From Clostridium manihotivorum (lineage in GTDB: Bacteria; Bacillota; Clostridia; Clostridiales; Clostridiaceae), in NCBI RefSeq assembly GCF_004015185.1, contig NZ_CP025746.1:868001-932000 (forward strand): a stretch of DNA of 64,000 bases, given 5' to 3'. The position numbers and the translations under genes are program-made. A model generated the notes under the pieces. It worked only from the letters and a program-made list of their open reading frames with translations, was not told where the DNA came from and searched no databases. Shown here piece after piece: positions 7,853 to 16,560 of this stretch; the stretch's first letter is position 1, and each line of letters starts with the position of its first letter.

Positions 7853-10495
7853 ATGAGAAAAATAAAGCTTAATTTAAACGACTTAACTCTTATAATAATA
7901 GCATTGCTCTCAATATCATTAATATGTTCAATTACCTTATTCATAAGACCATTAATAGGAATGGCGGATAATGGAGATTTTTACAGAATAATAGGTCCTA
8001 ATGGTTTGTATCATATTTCTAATTGTAGTAATGATACATTTTTTGGATACTTTAATAAGCAATATGGCATTTATAAGTACTTTAATGAGACTGGATTTAT
8101 GATTTTATCAACACATTCATTAATGATACAAGTTGCTATAATTCTAAATAAGCTTTTAAATAGCAGAGAGATTTTTGATATAAGATTTTTAGCTCTTATA
8201 TATATAGTTGTTACTGATTTTGCTGCTTACTTTATATTAAAGTCTTTCCTGAAAGAGATGAGTTTAAAGAGGTATAAGTTTTTTGCTGTAATACTTTTTG
8301 TTCTGATATTTTGCGATACCGGGTATATAGCGTACTTTAATTCCTTTTATGGAGAGGCTGTGAATTTTAGTTTTTTCCTATTGAGCATAGGTTTGCTTAT
8401 ATACATGTACTCTTTTGATAAGATTAAAGTTTCATATCTTCTGATATTTTCAGTTGTCTCTTTAATATTTATTGGATCAAAACAGCAGCTTGCACCAGTA
8501 GGAATAATATATTCTCTTATACTTTTTAGACTTATAATAACTGAAAGCTCTAAGTCATTAAAACATGCCTTGAAATTTCTTATAGCTTTATTTGTTATAT
8601 GCTCTGCGATTTTTTACTTTTCTATAGTAGGCCCCTTTGATTATATAAACAGATATCATTCTATGACTAGAGGGGTATTGATAGATGAGCCTGGACCAGA
8701 AGAGATCTTAAAAGAGTTTAACATTAATCCTCAATATGCGATGCTTGCTGGTAATACTTTTTACAATCCTATACCAGTAATACAACCTGAAGATGACAAA
8801 TTGATGAAGGAATTTTATTCTAAGTATTCTTTTGGATCAATAATAAAATATTACTTAAAGAACCCTGCAGCGCTAGGGAAAATGCTTAGTATTGCTTCAG
8901 AAAATGGATACAGTATAAGACCAACGGCAATGGGAAACTATGAAAAGATAGAAGGAAAAGCCTTTGGACAGAAAGCCTCATTTTTTACTATTTATAGCTA
9001 TATTAAGTCAAGATATCTTCCACATAATATATTTTTTACAATGATTGTTATAGTAAGCTACTTTTTCTTTTCTATTAAGGATTATATTTATTATCTAAGA
9101 ACAAAAGATGTAAAACATCAATTGATTGAAGAGGTCTTTCTTGCTGTTTTTCTCATAGGAATTTCGCAGGTGTTCGTATCAATCTTAGGGGCTGGGGATG
9201 CTGACTTAAGTAAGCATCTATTTATGTTTAATCTAAGTTTTGACATGCTGCTATACTTTTCTTGTATACGAATATTTAATCATATACAGAATAGAGAGAA
9301 GATTAAAGGTAAGCAAGGAAGGATTAATAAGTTTAAATTAATAATTGTTATGAGTATCTTAACTATATTTTTCCCATATAATCAATGTAATGCGGCTGAG
9401 AGAAAGGTAATGATTTTATATGATTCCTATAAGCATTTTTCATCTGACTATAGTAATCTAAATTGTTTAGTGAAGCTTGCAATGGAAGCTAATAATTCGG
9501 ATATAAGCATTAGAAGACTGCCATGTGAATTAGGAGATGTGGATAGTTACAGTAAGATAATTGTACTGGACAATGAGGATAGTGGGATAGTTGAAAATAC
9601 CTTGTACAAATTAGGAAACTATAAAGGAAAAGTTGTATGGTTATCTAATAATCAGAAGAAGATAAATAAATTGAAAAATGATAATCCCATTAAAACTATG
9701 AACATAGCGATTTTTAATCTGGATATAGATGATTATTTAAGCAAAAGTACTATTCTAAAAGAGTTAGATCAAGATAAAAGCAGGGGTAATAAAAGATATC
9801 TTGTGTTGGAGAAGATATATCCATTTATCAATTTAAATGAATTTAAGGAGAAAGTGGATTTTTTAAGTACTAAAAACATTCCCTTTATATGTGAGGTAAT
9901 GCCGATTTACGAAAATATAGATTTTATTTCTATGAAGAAATTTACGGATTCTTTGATTTATGCGCAAAATAAAGGGGGAGCAGTGGTATTACATTCACCT
10001 ATTTTTTATATATCTGATCCTAAAGGAGAAGAGGTTATTGAAAAAACTCAAATGGCTTTTTCTAATTACTTGAAATATAAGGTATATCCAGTGGCTGTTA
10101 GTATTCCAGATAGATGGATTTATAAAGATGATTATGGTTCAATGCTAAAATTATCAAACTCAATATTAATTGAGAAAGATAAAAAAGATAACATTATAGA
10201 CTTTAATATGTTAAGTTTAAATCCCTATGAAACAGCAATAGAAAAAGTGGATATAGAAGATTTTATTAAGGATCCGATAAATCAAATCAGTCCAATAGGA
10301 ATAACTATAAATTCTGATATAAGTTTGGTGGAACTCAAAGAAAATATTTTTTCTTTAAGCAGGGGAGGGATAGATTTTAGTGACTTAAGGGACGTAAATC
10401 TTAGAATTAGATTAAAAGATGATGAGATAAGAGGTAGTGATCATAAGATCTATCTAAATGGTAATCTACAATATTCTAGGTCTGTGGGGGAATAG
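7853..10495 (+). CDS. Polytopic membrane protein (GT-C-like) fused to a DUF2334/deacetylase-like domain
   Basis: The protein has 880 residues. The N-terminal 500 residues hold about 10-12 membrane helices, with an early loop MADNGDFYRIIG placed as in GT-C glycosyltransferases, where an acidic residue in the first outside loop is catalytic. After the last helix (LIIVMSILTIFFPYNQCNA, about 495-515), residues about 520-880 are extracytoplasmic. Residues about 640-800 look like DUF2334, a polysaccharide-deacetylase-fold family: YLVLEKIYPFINLNEF, NIPFICEVMPIY, GGAVVLHSP. The usual Asp pair of the first motif is not evident (EKIYP), so deacetylase activity is doubtful. It is followed after 2 bp by a BcsB-like gene, which suggests exopolysaccharide synthesis or modification. 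The start ATG has GAGG 7 bp before it. The exact substrate is unknown. Confidence 0.6.
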   Translation: MRKIKLNLNDLTLIIIALLSISLICSITLFIRPLIGMADNGDFYRIIGPNGLYHISNCSNDTFFGYFNKQYGIYKYFNETGFMILSTHSLMIQVAIILNKLLNSREIFDIRFLALIYIVVTDFAAYFILKSFLKEMSLKRYKFFAVILFVLIFCDTGYIAYFNSFYGEAVNFSFFLLSIGLLIYMYSFDKIKVSYLLIFSVVSLIFIGSKQQLAPVGIIYSLILFRLIITESSKSLKHALKFLIALFVICSAIFYFSIVGPFDYINRYHSMTRGVLIDEPGPEEILKEFNINPQYAMLAGNTFYNPIPVIQPEDDKLMKEFYSKYSFGSIIKYYLKNPAALGKMLSIASENGYSIRPTAMGNYEKIEGKAFGQKASFFTIYSYIKSRYLPHNIFFTMIVIVSYFFFSIKDYIYYLRTKDVKHQLIEEVFLAVFLIGISQVFVSILGAGDADLSKHLFMFNLSFDMLLYFSCIRIFNHIQNREKIKGKQGRINKFKLIIVMSILTIFFPYNQCNAAERKVMILYDSYKHFSSDYSNLNCLVKLAMEANNSDISIRRLPCELGDVDSYSKIIVLDNEDSGIVENTLYKLGNYKGKVVWLSNNQKKINKLKNDNPIKTMNIAIFNLDIDDYLSKSTILKELDQDKSRGNKRYLVLEKIYPFINLNEFKEKVDFLSTKNIPFICEVMPIYENIDFISMKKFTDSLIYAQNKGGAVVLHSPIFYISDPKGEEVIEKTQMAFSNYLKYKVYPVAVSIPDRWIYKDDYGSMLKLSNSILIEKDKKDNIIDFNMLSLNPYETAIEKVDIEDFIKDPINQISPIGITINSDISLVELKENIFSLSRGGIDFSDLRDVNLRIRLKDDEIRGSDHKIYLNGNLQYSRSVGE

Positions 10496-10497
10496 TA

Positions 10498-12261
10498 ATG
10501 AACCAAGGTTGTTTTCAAAAAAAAATAAATTTATTTGTCCAATATGTTCTTGTGCTTTTTATGTTGTTGAGTTTACCCATACGGTCTGTTAAAGTTAATG
10601 CTACGGAAAATAAAATTAAAGATTATTCTAAAATTAATTTGGAACCATGGGCTAATAATTTAAAAAGATTTTATATAAATAATAAAATTGAGATATTAAA
10701 TGATACACTTATTTGTAATACTGATATTGTGGTTAACAAGTGGTGGGATATTCAAAAGCTAGAAGCAGATTTGCAAATGAGCATAAAAAAGAATATAGGA
10801 ATATCGTTATTAGCTAATGGGAAAGAGTTCTACTCGAATAATTTGAATTATGATCCTAATACTAGTAATCAGAAGACTAAGGTACAAATACCTAATAGTT
10901 TAATCCGAGAAGGTGCGAATAGGATTTCCGTTAAAATTATAAGTGAAGATAAATTACTAGGCTACGAAGTTATAAATATATCTGATAAATCTAATATATT
11001 AGTTCAGTTTAAGGATAAAGAAGTAACAAATAATATAGACCAATTTCCATATCCATTTCTTAGGATAAGTGAGAATAAATATTCTAAGTGTAATCTTCTT
11101 ATACCAAAAAACTATACAGATGAAGAATTGGAAGGTGCTTTGGTACTATCCTCCTACTTAAGAAGGCTGAGCTTAAATGAAGAGTTTAGAATAAGTCTAA
11201 ACAGGTATACGCCAGAGTTAGATAATGAAAGTAAAGACATAATATATATAGGTAGGTACTCAAATCTTCCTTCTGAAATAAAAGCTGATTATATAAATCC
11301 TAAGAATATAGACTATAGTAAAACTGCTGTGATTGAAAAAGTAAAGGTCCGATCTAAGAAAAATAAGGATATCCATAGCGCTCTTATAATTGTTTCAGAT
11401 GATGACAGCTTAAAGACGAAGGCTATAAAGGTACTTATGAATAAAAAAATAGTAGATAGCATGAAGTCAAATATCTTTATAGTTGACCAAAATACAAGTT
11501 TAATCACTGATAAGAGAGCTAATTCACCTGTAATAGAAGAAAAATCAAAAGAACGTGATGATAAGAAGAGATATTCTAGCTATAGGTTTGAAAATTATCC
11601 TAAACCATTTATTATAGATAATAAGTTCAATAATACTGCGTTGATATTACCTGCTTATTTAAATGAAGATGAATTAAACAGTTTGTGTTATATGGTTTCA
11701 TACTTAGGAAGTAGTGTACTTGATGAATCATCAACCCTTAAAGTTATCAATTGCAACAATTTTAATGATGAACATAAGAATATGAATTTAATAATATACG
11801 GCACTGCTAAAAATAATAATATAATAAGAGATCTAAATGAAAAACTATGGTTTAAATATAAAACTGATTATACAAAGCTTTTGGAAAATGAAAAGCTATG
11901 TTTTTACGATGGCTACGCAAATAATACAGCTTTTTTTCAATTTGATAAATCTCCATTTAACAAAAAAAATGCAGCATTAATATTGACCTCACCTAATAGT
12001 GATACATTGAGAAAATCTATAGAATATTTATCTTCAGAAAGGTTTTCTAAGAGAATATCAGGCGATGGAGTAGTGATAGATAAGTATGGAAACTTGAAAA
12101 ACTTTAGGTTTAAACAAGAAATGGCTGAGCCAATAAGTAGTCAGTTTAAAAAGTTGGATAACAAACCTAAAAAGTTAATAATATATTCTATAATGCTTCT
12201 TATAGTTTTATTTATAATAGTATTATTAAGTTCCATAAGTAAGAAAGTAAAAAGAAGATGA
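10498..12261 (+). CDS. BcsB-like membrane-anchored extracytoplasmic protein
   Basis: The protein has 587 residues. It has a signal segment at about 11-33, a large extracytoplasmic region and a C-terminal membrane anchor at about 560-580 followed by KKVKRR. The repeat organisation (two sections with FPYPF..., NYPKPF... starts, each followed by LLIPKNYTDEELEGALVLSSYL or LILPAYLNEDELNSLCYMVSYL) and the NRISVKI strand match the BcsB cellulose-synthase regulatory family. BcsB guides polymer across the membrane next to BcsA. Here no BcsA is adjacent. The partner is the upstream membrane protein, 2 bp away and probably translationally coupled. Role in a secreted polysaccharide is inferred. Confidence 0.65.
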   Translation: MNQGCFQKKINLFVQYVLVLFMLLSLPIRSVKVNATENKIKDYSKINLEPWANNLKRFYINNKIEILNDTLICNTDIVVNKWWDIQKLEADLQMSIKKNIGISLLANGKEFYSNNLNYDPNTSNQKTKVQIPNSLIREGANRISVKIISEDKLLGYEVINISDKSNILVQFKDKEVTNNIDQFPYPFLRISENKYSKCNLLIPKNYTDEELEGALVLSSYLRRLSLNEEFRISLNRYTPELDNESKDIIYIGRYSNLPSEIKADYINPKNIDYSKTAVIEKVKVRSKKNKDIHSALIIVSDDDSLKTKAIKVLMNKKIVDSMKSNIFIVDQNTSLITDKRANSPVIEEKSKERDDKKRYSSYRFENYPKPFIIDNKFNNTALILPAYLNEDELNSLCYMVSYLGSSVLDESSTLKVINCNNFNDEHKNMNLIIYGTAKNNNIIRDLNEKLWFKYKTDYTKLLENEKLCFYDGYANNTAFFQFDKSPFNKKNAALILTSPNSDTLRKSIEYLSSERFSKRISGDGVVIDKYGNLKNFRFKQEMAEPISSQFKKLDNKPKKLIIYSIMLLIVLFIIVLLSSISKKVKRR

Positions 12262-12311
12262 TTTATTTCATATGATGTGGATAAAATGGAATAAAATGTT
12301 TAATAAAGTTC

Positions 12312-12340
12312 TTGCTAAATACTTTTATGTGTGTTATACT
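12312..12340 (+). promoter_or_regulatory. Sigma-A promoter of the zinc-ribbon gene
   Basis: TTGCTA (12312-12317) and TATACT (12335-12340) are separated by 17 bp. The predicted leader is about 120 nt and contains AACATACC/GGCATATAC-type complementary stretches. A regulated leader is possible but not shown. Confidence 0.6.
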
Positions 12341-12466
12341 GAATTCGTTGTGATAAATTTTAATACAACGTAAAGATTTAATTAATATGATTGAACATAC
12401 CTTTTTAGGCATATACTAATCCTATTTTTAAATCTTAATATATGAATAAAAAGGAGAAATGTTCAA

Positions 12467-12634
12467 ATGGCAGATAAGAATTTAGTTTGCAAAGATTGTT
12501 CAAAAGAATTTGTTTTCACAGAAGGAGAACAAGCATTCTACAAAGAAAAAGGATTCGAAAACGAACCACAAAGATGTCCAGAATGCAGAAGAGCAAGAAA
12601 GCAACAAAACAATAACAGAGGATTCAGAAGATAA
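12467..12634 (+). CDS. Small zinc-ribbon protein (55 aa)
   Basis: The peptide begins MADKNLVCKDCSKEFVFTEG and holds two CxxC knuckles (C8/C11 and C37/C40 in CPECR), followed by an Arg/Gln/Asn-rich basic tail. This is the short zinc-ribbon family common in Clostridia, proposed to bind nucleic acid, and its real function is unknown. The start ATG at 12467 has AAGGAGAAA upstream. It has its own promoter and a terminator, so it is a monocistronic gene. Confidence 0.85.
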   Translation: MADKNLVCKDCSKEFVFTEGEQAFYKEKGFENEPQRCPECRRARKQQNNNRGFRR

Positions 12635-12651
12635 TAATTGACTGAATATAG

Positions 12652-12689
12652 GCTATCTAAGAGAATTACTTCTTTTAGATAGCTTTTTT
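12652..12689 (+). terminator. Intrinsic terminator of the zinc-ribbon gene
   Basis: A 14-bp stem (12652-12665 with 12670-12683, one G-U pair, 4-nt loop) is followed by TTTTTT. An R1 copy begins in the T-run. Confidence 0.9.
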
Positions 12690-12775
12690 ACTGTCAGAAG
12701 GAAATATATAATTTTTTCTAGCTAAATCTAGCAATTTAAATGGGTTATAACAGCAATTTATTTTAACAGTAAAAA
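12685..12775 (+). repeat. R1 interspersed repeat, copy B
   Basis: The ends are TTTTTACTGTCAG and TTAACAGTAAAAA. The core TAGCTAAATCTAGCAAT...GGGTTATAACAGC aligns with the 62061 copy (TATCTAAAACTAGTAAT...TTTTAGAACAGC). Confidence 0.65.
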
Positions 12776-12790
12776 AGAAATCTTATTCGC

Positions 12791-12880
12791 CTGTCAGAAC
12801 TTCTTTATATACTTTCAGAGAAGGCAGATATGTAAATAAACAATTGGACTTAATTTCCATTATGTTAAGTAGGCTTTTTC
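12791..12880 (+). repeat. R2 interspersed repeat, copy 3
   Basis: CTGTCAGAACTTCTTTATATAC and AAGGCAGATATGTAAATAAA match other R2 copies. It ends in a hairpin ACTTAA...TTAAGT followed by CTTTTTC. R1 and R2 are adjacent here as at 4395-4587, so they may form a composite unit. The remainder to 12968 contains the upstream region of the kinase gene. Confidence 0.55.
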
Positions 12881-12968
12881 TGGTAAAATCAATTAGAACT
12901 ATATAAACTTAAAAACTAATCGATAACTATATATTTGGTTTAATAAAATATACATAGAGGGGTTAAAA

Positions 12969-15900
12969 ATGAAGTGTTTTAAATCTCCAAAGTTAAGAGT
13001 GTCAATTATGCTCTTTATAATAATATTATTATTCGGTTCCTTAATTATGAATAGTATAAACATAGGCAAGAGTAGTAGTTTACCACAGGCAAAGTTAGGT
13101 GTAATTGATCTGAGAAATTGGAACTTTCAAAAAGATGGATTGCTAAATCTAAGTGGGCAGTGGGAATTCTATAGTGGAAGATTGATTGAACCACAAGAAT
13201 TTGGTAAGGTAGCACTTGATAATAAGCAATATTCTTATATACCAGGTATATTTGCTACTCAAGGATATGGAACATATAGATTAAAGGTTTTAGCAGATAG
13301 ACCAGAGGAACTTTATTCTCTTAAGATTGATTACATACAAAGTGCATACAAGCTTTGGGTTAATAACAATCTAGTGATGTCAAATGGAACTGTGGGAGAT
13401 AGTAAGCAGAGCATGATCCCACAGCTTTTACCTAAGGTTGGAACCCTAAGTTCTGGCAACGGTGAATTTTACATAACGCTTCAAGTAAGTAATTATTATA
13501 GTAAGCTTGGGTTTATAGATAATATAGTTATGGGAGATCAGGATAAAGTAAGCAGCTATAGAGACAAAAAACTAGCTTTTGATTTGTTCATTTTAGGAAG
13601 TACCTTTATAGCAGCTTTATATAATTTGGGAGTTTTTGCCAGAAGAACTAAGGATAAGGCACCACTGTACTTTTCTCTTGTTTGCTTATTGGTTGCTCTT
13701 AGAACCATGTTCATAGGAGAACGTTTTTTCATAATGGTGTTTCCAAACTTTAATTATCAAGTGTCGGTAAAAGTGATGGTTCTTACTTTTTATATTTATA
13801 TTCCTTTTATAATACTATTCATAAATAAGTGTTATGGAGAGATACTCAATAGAAATTTAGTAAGGATAGCTGTAGGATCTGGAATTCTATATACGCTCAT
13901 AGTTGTTTTGAGTCCTATTAAATATTACTTAGAATATATACTTCCATTCGAAGGTTTTGCATTAGTGATGCTATTATATATGATGTACAAAATATATAGT
14001 ATGTATATGATAAGTGGAAAAGCTGATTACATAGCCTTAGTAGGTTTGTTTGCGTTATTTATATCAAGAGTAAATGATATATTATATGAATACAGTATAA
14101 TAATAACTACCTCTTTAGCTCCTATAGGAACTCTTATTTTTATAATAGCTAATTACTATGTGTTAGCTGGAAGACAGTCTGAAGCCTTCAACAGCTTGGA
14201 GGTAGCTAGTGAAAAGCTTAAGTCTATAAATAAATTAAGAGATGACTTTTTGGCTGTTACTTCACATGAACTTAAGACTCCACTTAATGGGATAATTGGG
14301 CTATCTCAAAGTTTGATAAATAATAATGCGTTGAGCCATGATGATGATGAAAATATAAAACTGATAAATTTAAGTGCCAAGAGATTATCCAATTTAGTGG
14401 ATGATATGATGGTGTTTTCTAGACTGAAGAACGATAATATTGGGCTTTGTATCAAGCCAATTAACATTAGCAGGATAGTGGACATGGTTATAAGATTCTT
14501 AGAGATATCAGTAAAAAGTAAAGATATAAATATAATAAATTTAGTTGATAACTCTGTTCCGTATATACTGGCAGACGAGGATCGTATTCAACAGGTATTG
14601 TATAATTTGCTGTCCAATAGTATTAAGTTTACTCACAAAGGTAATATAGTAATAGCTTATAAAGTTGAAAAAGGATATATAAGTATTTCTGTGGAGGATC
14701 AAGGGATAGGTATACCCAGTGATAAGATTAATGATATATTTGAAATATATAAACAAGTTGATGGGGTATCTTTAAACTATGGAGGTACTGGAATAGGTTT
14801 GTATATAACCAAGAAACTTGTTGAGTTACATGGTGGGAGAATAGAAGTTGAGTCTAACTATGGAAGTGGCAGTAAGTTTACCTTCACTATTCCTTTATGC
14901 TCGGAAGAACAATTAATTGAATATATTATCGATGAAGAAGAAATCTGCCTTACTGAAGGTTGTGATGAAAATATAATTAAAAATGAATTGAATAACGAAA
15001 AACAATCTTCAGATCAGAGTGAAATAGGTGAGCTTAATAATAAAGACTCAGTCTCTAGAGTATATTCATATAAGATTTTAATAGTCGATGATGAATATGT
15101 GAATTTAAAGGTATTAGAAAATTACTTGACTGAAATTCCTTCTTCTATTCTTATTGCGTCTACAGGAAAAGAAGCGTTGCAAGTAATTGAAGAAAATGAA
15201 GATATAGATCTTGTAATTCTAGATATGATGATGCCAGATTTGTTGGGGTACGAAGTTTGTGAAAGGATAAGAAAGAAGAAAAATATCTTTGAACTTCCTA
15301 TACTTATAATGACTGCTGATAGAAGAATAGAGAGCATAATTACTTCCTTCCAGTGTGGAGCTAACGATTATCTGACCAAGCCTTTTGACAAGAATGAGCT
15401 ACTTGCTAGAATAACAACACTATTAATGCTCAAGAGTAAGGTTAAGGAAACAGTAAATCTTTCTGATCAAGTACTGGCTGCTAACAAAGAAGTTGAGTCG
15501 CTAAATGAGCAGAATGAGGAGCAGAGTAAGAAGGTAGAAGCTCTTATGGAGTATGATAAAATCAAGACCGAGTTCTTTACCAATATATCTCATGAGCTAA
15601 AGACACCATTAAACGTTATTTCTAGCACAATACAGCTATTAAATTCCTTAGATAAAGATAAAACCTTAGGAGATGAAAAGATAAAGTATTATCTTAGTAT
15701 AATGAATCAAAATTCCTTAAGGCTTCTAAGGCTTATAAACAATCTTATCGACAGTACTAAGATAGATGGAGGTTATTTAAATCTGCAGCTTAAAAATGAT
15801 AATATAGTTTATGTAATAGAGGATATATGCCAGTCTGTAACCGAATATGTAAACACTAAGAATATAAGCATAATATTTGATACAGATGTTGAAGAAAAAA

Positions 15901-16352
15901 TAATGGCTTTTGATGAAGAAAAGATTGAGAGAATAATCTTGAATCTTCTTTCAAATGCAGTTAAGTTTACTAGAGAAAATGGAAGTATATTTGTGAATAT
16001 ATATGACAAAGATGATTGTATAGAGATTTCTATAAAAGACACAGGTATAGGGATTCCAAAAGAAATGACAGAATATATATTTGAACGTTTTGCCCAAGTC
16101 GATAAATCTATCACTAGGCAGAATGAAGGTAGTGGAATAGGCCTTTCTCTAGTGAAGTCTTTGGTTGAAATGCATGGTGGCAACATAAGAGTTGTAAGTG
16201 AAGTAAATGTTGGAAGTGAATTTATAATAGTTATGCCAGCAAAAGTATTAGAGGTTGATGAAAACTCTATTGCTTATAAGCAGATTAGAGAAGACTCAAA
16301 GTTAAAATATGATAAGAGCTTATCTATTGAGTTTTCTGATATATATTTATAA
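12969..16352 (+). CDS. Hybrid sensor kinase with 7TM sensor, REC and two kinase modules
   Basis: The protein has 1127 residues. A membrane helix at about 12-32 is followed by an extracytoplasmic ligand-binding sandwich at about 45-200. A seven-helix 7TMR-DISM-type block lies at about 205-405. The first HisKA carries His433 in SHELKTP, with HATPase motifs LYNLLSNSIKFT, DQGIGIP and GTGIGLYI at about 540-645. The receiver domain has phospho-acceptor Asp752 (LVILDMMMPD) and Lys in TKPFD. A coiled coil at about 830-865 leads to a second HisKA with His875 (SHELKTP) and a second HATPase (LNLLSNAVKFT, DTGIGIP, GSGIGLSL). The receiver therefore sits between two complete kinases. No response-regulator gene adjoins it, so the output partner is unknown. 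The ligand may be a carbohydrate by fold analogy. ATG at 12969 follows GAGGGG. Confidence 0.9.
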   Translation: MKCFKSPKLRVSIMLFIIILLFGSLIMNSINIGKSSSLPQAKLGVIDLRNWNFQKDGLLNLSGQWEFYSGRLIEPQEFGKVALDNKQYSYIPGIFATQGYGTYRLKVLADRPEELYSLKIDYIQSAYKLWVNNNLVMSNGTVGDSKQSMIPQLLPKVGTLSSGNGEFYITLQVSNYYSKLGFIDNIVMGDQDKVSSYRDKKLAFDLFILGSTFIAALYNLGVFARRTKDKAPLYFSLVCLLVALRTMFIGERFFIMVFPNFNYQVSVKVMVLTFYIYIPFIILFINKCYGEILNRNLVRIAVGSGILYTLIVVLSPIKYYLEYILPFEGFALVMLLYMMYKIYSMYMISGKADYIALVGLFALFISRVNDILYEYSIIITTSLAPIGTLIFIIANYYVLAGRQSEAFNSLEVASEKLKSINKLRDDFLAVTSHELKTPLNGIIGLSQSLINNNALSHDDDENIKLINLSAKRLSNLVDDMMVFSRLKNDNIGLCIKPINISRIVDMVIRFLEISVKSKDINIINLVDNSVPYILADEDRIQQVLYNLLSNSIKFTHKGNIVIAYKVEKGYISISVEDQGIGIPSDKINDIFEIYKQVDGVSLNYGGTGIGLYITKKLVELHGGRIEVESNYGSGSKFTFTIPLCSEEQLIEYIIDEEEICLTEGCDENIIKNELNNEKQSSDQSEIGELNNKDSVSRVYSYKILIVDDEYVNLKVLENYLTEIPSSILIASTGKEALQVIEENEDIDLVILDMMMPDLLGYEVCERIRKKKNIFELPILIMTADRRIESIITSFQCGANDYLTKPFDKNELLARITTLLMLKSKVKETVNLSDQVLAANKEVESLNEQNEEQSKKVEALMEYDKIKTEFFTNISHELKTPLNVISSTIQLLNSLDKDKTLGDEKIKYYLSIMNQNSLRLLRLINNLIDSTKIDGGYLNLQLKNDNIVYVIEDICQSVTEYVNTKNISIIFDTDVEEKIMAFDEEKIERIILNLLSNAVKFTRENGSIFVNIYDKDDCIEISIKDTGIGIPKEMTEYIFERFAQVDKSITRQNEGSGIGLSLVKSLVEMHGGNIRVVSEVNVGSEFIIVMPAKVLEVDENSIAYKQIREDSKLKYDKSLSIEFSDIYL

Positions 16353-16560
16353 TTAAATTTGTAACTAAAGGTTAGCATAATATTTGCAAAAAAACACTGG
16401 TATCTATAATACCTAAGTTGGAGATATTATAATATAAAGTTTTAGGTTGTATTGTTTTAATGTTATTATAGTTATGCTGATTGTAAGTTATTAGCAACGA
16501 TATATAGCTAATATTAATATGATACATCTTTATAAATAAGAAATAATGAGGTTAAAATAT

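Noticed and set aside
16546..16560. Upstream ATG as start of the DbpA helicase
   Set aside because: Its codon overlaps the GAGG that serves the ATG at 16561, and the extra MRLKY is not typical of the family.
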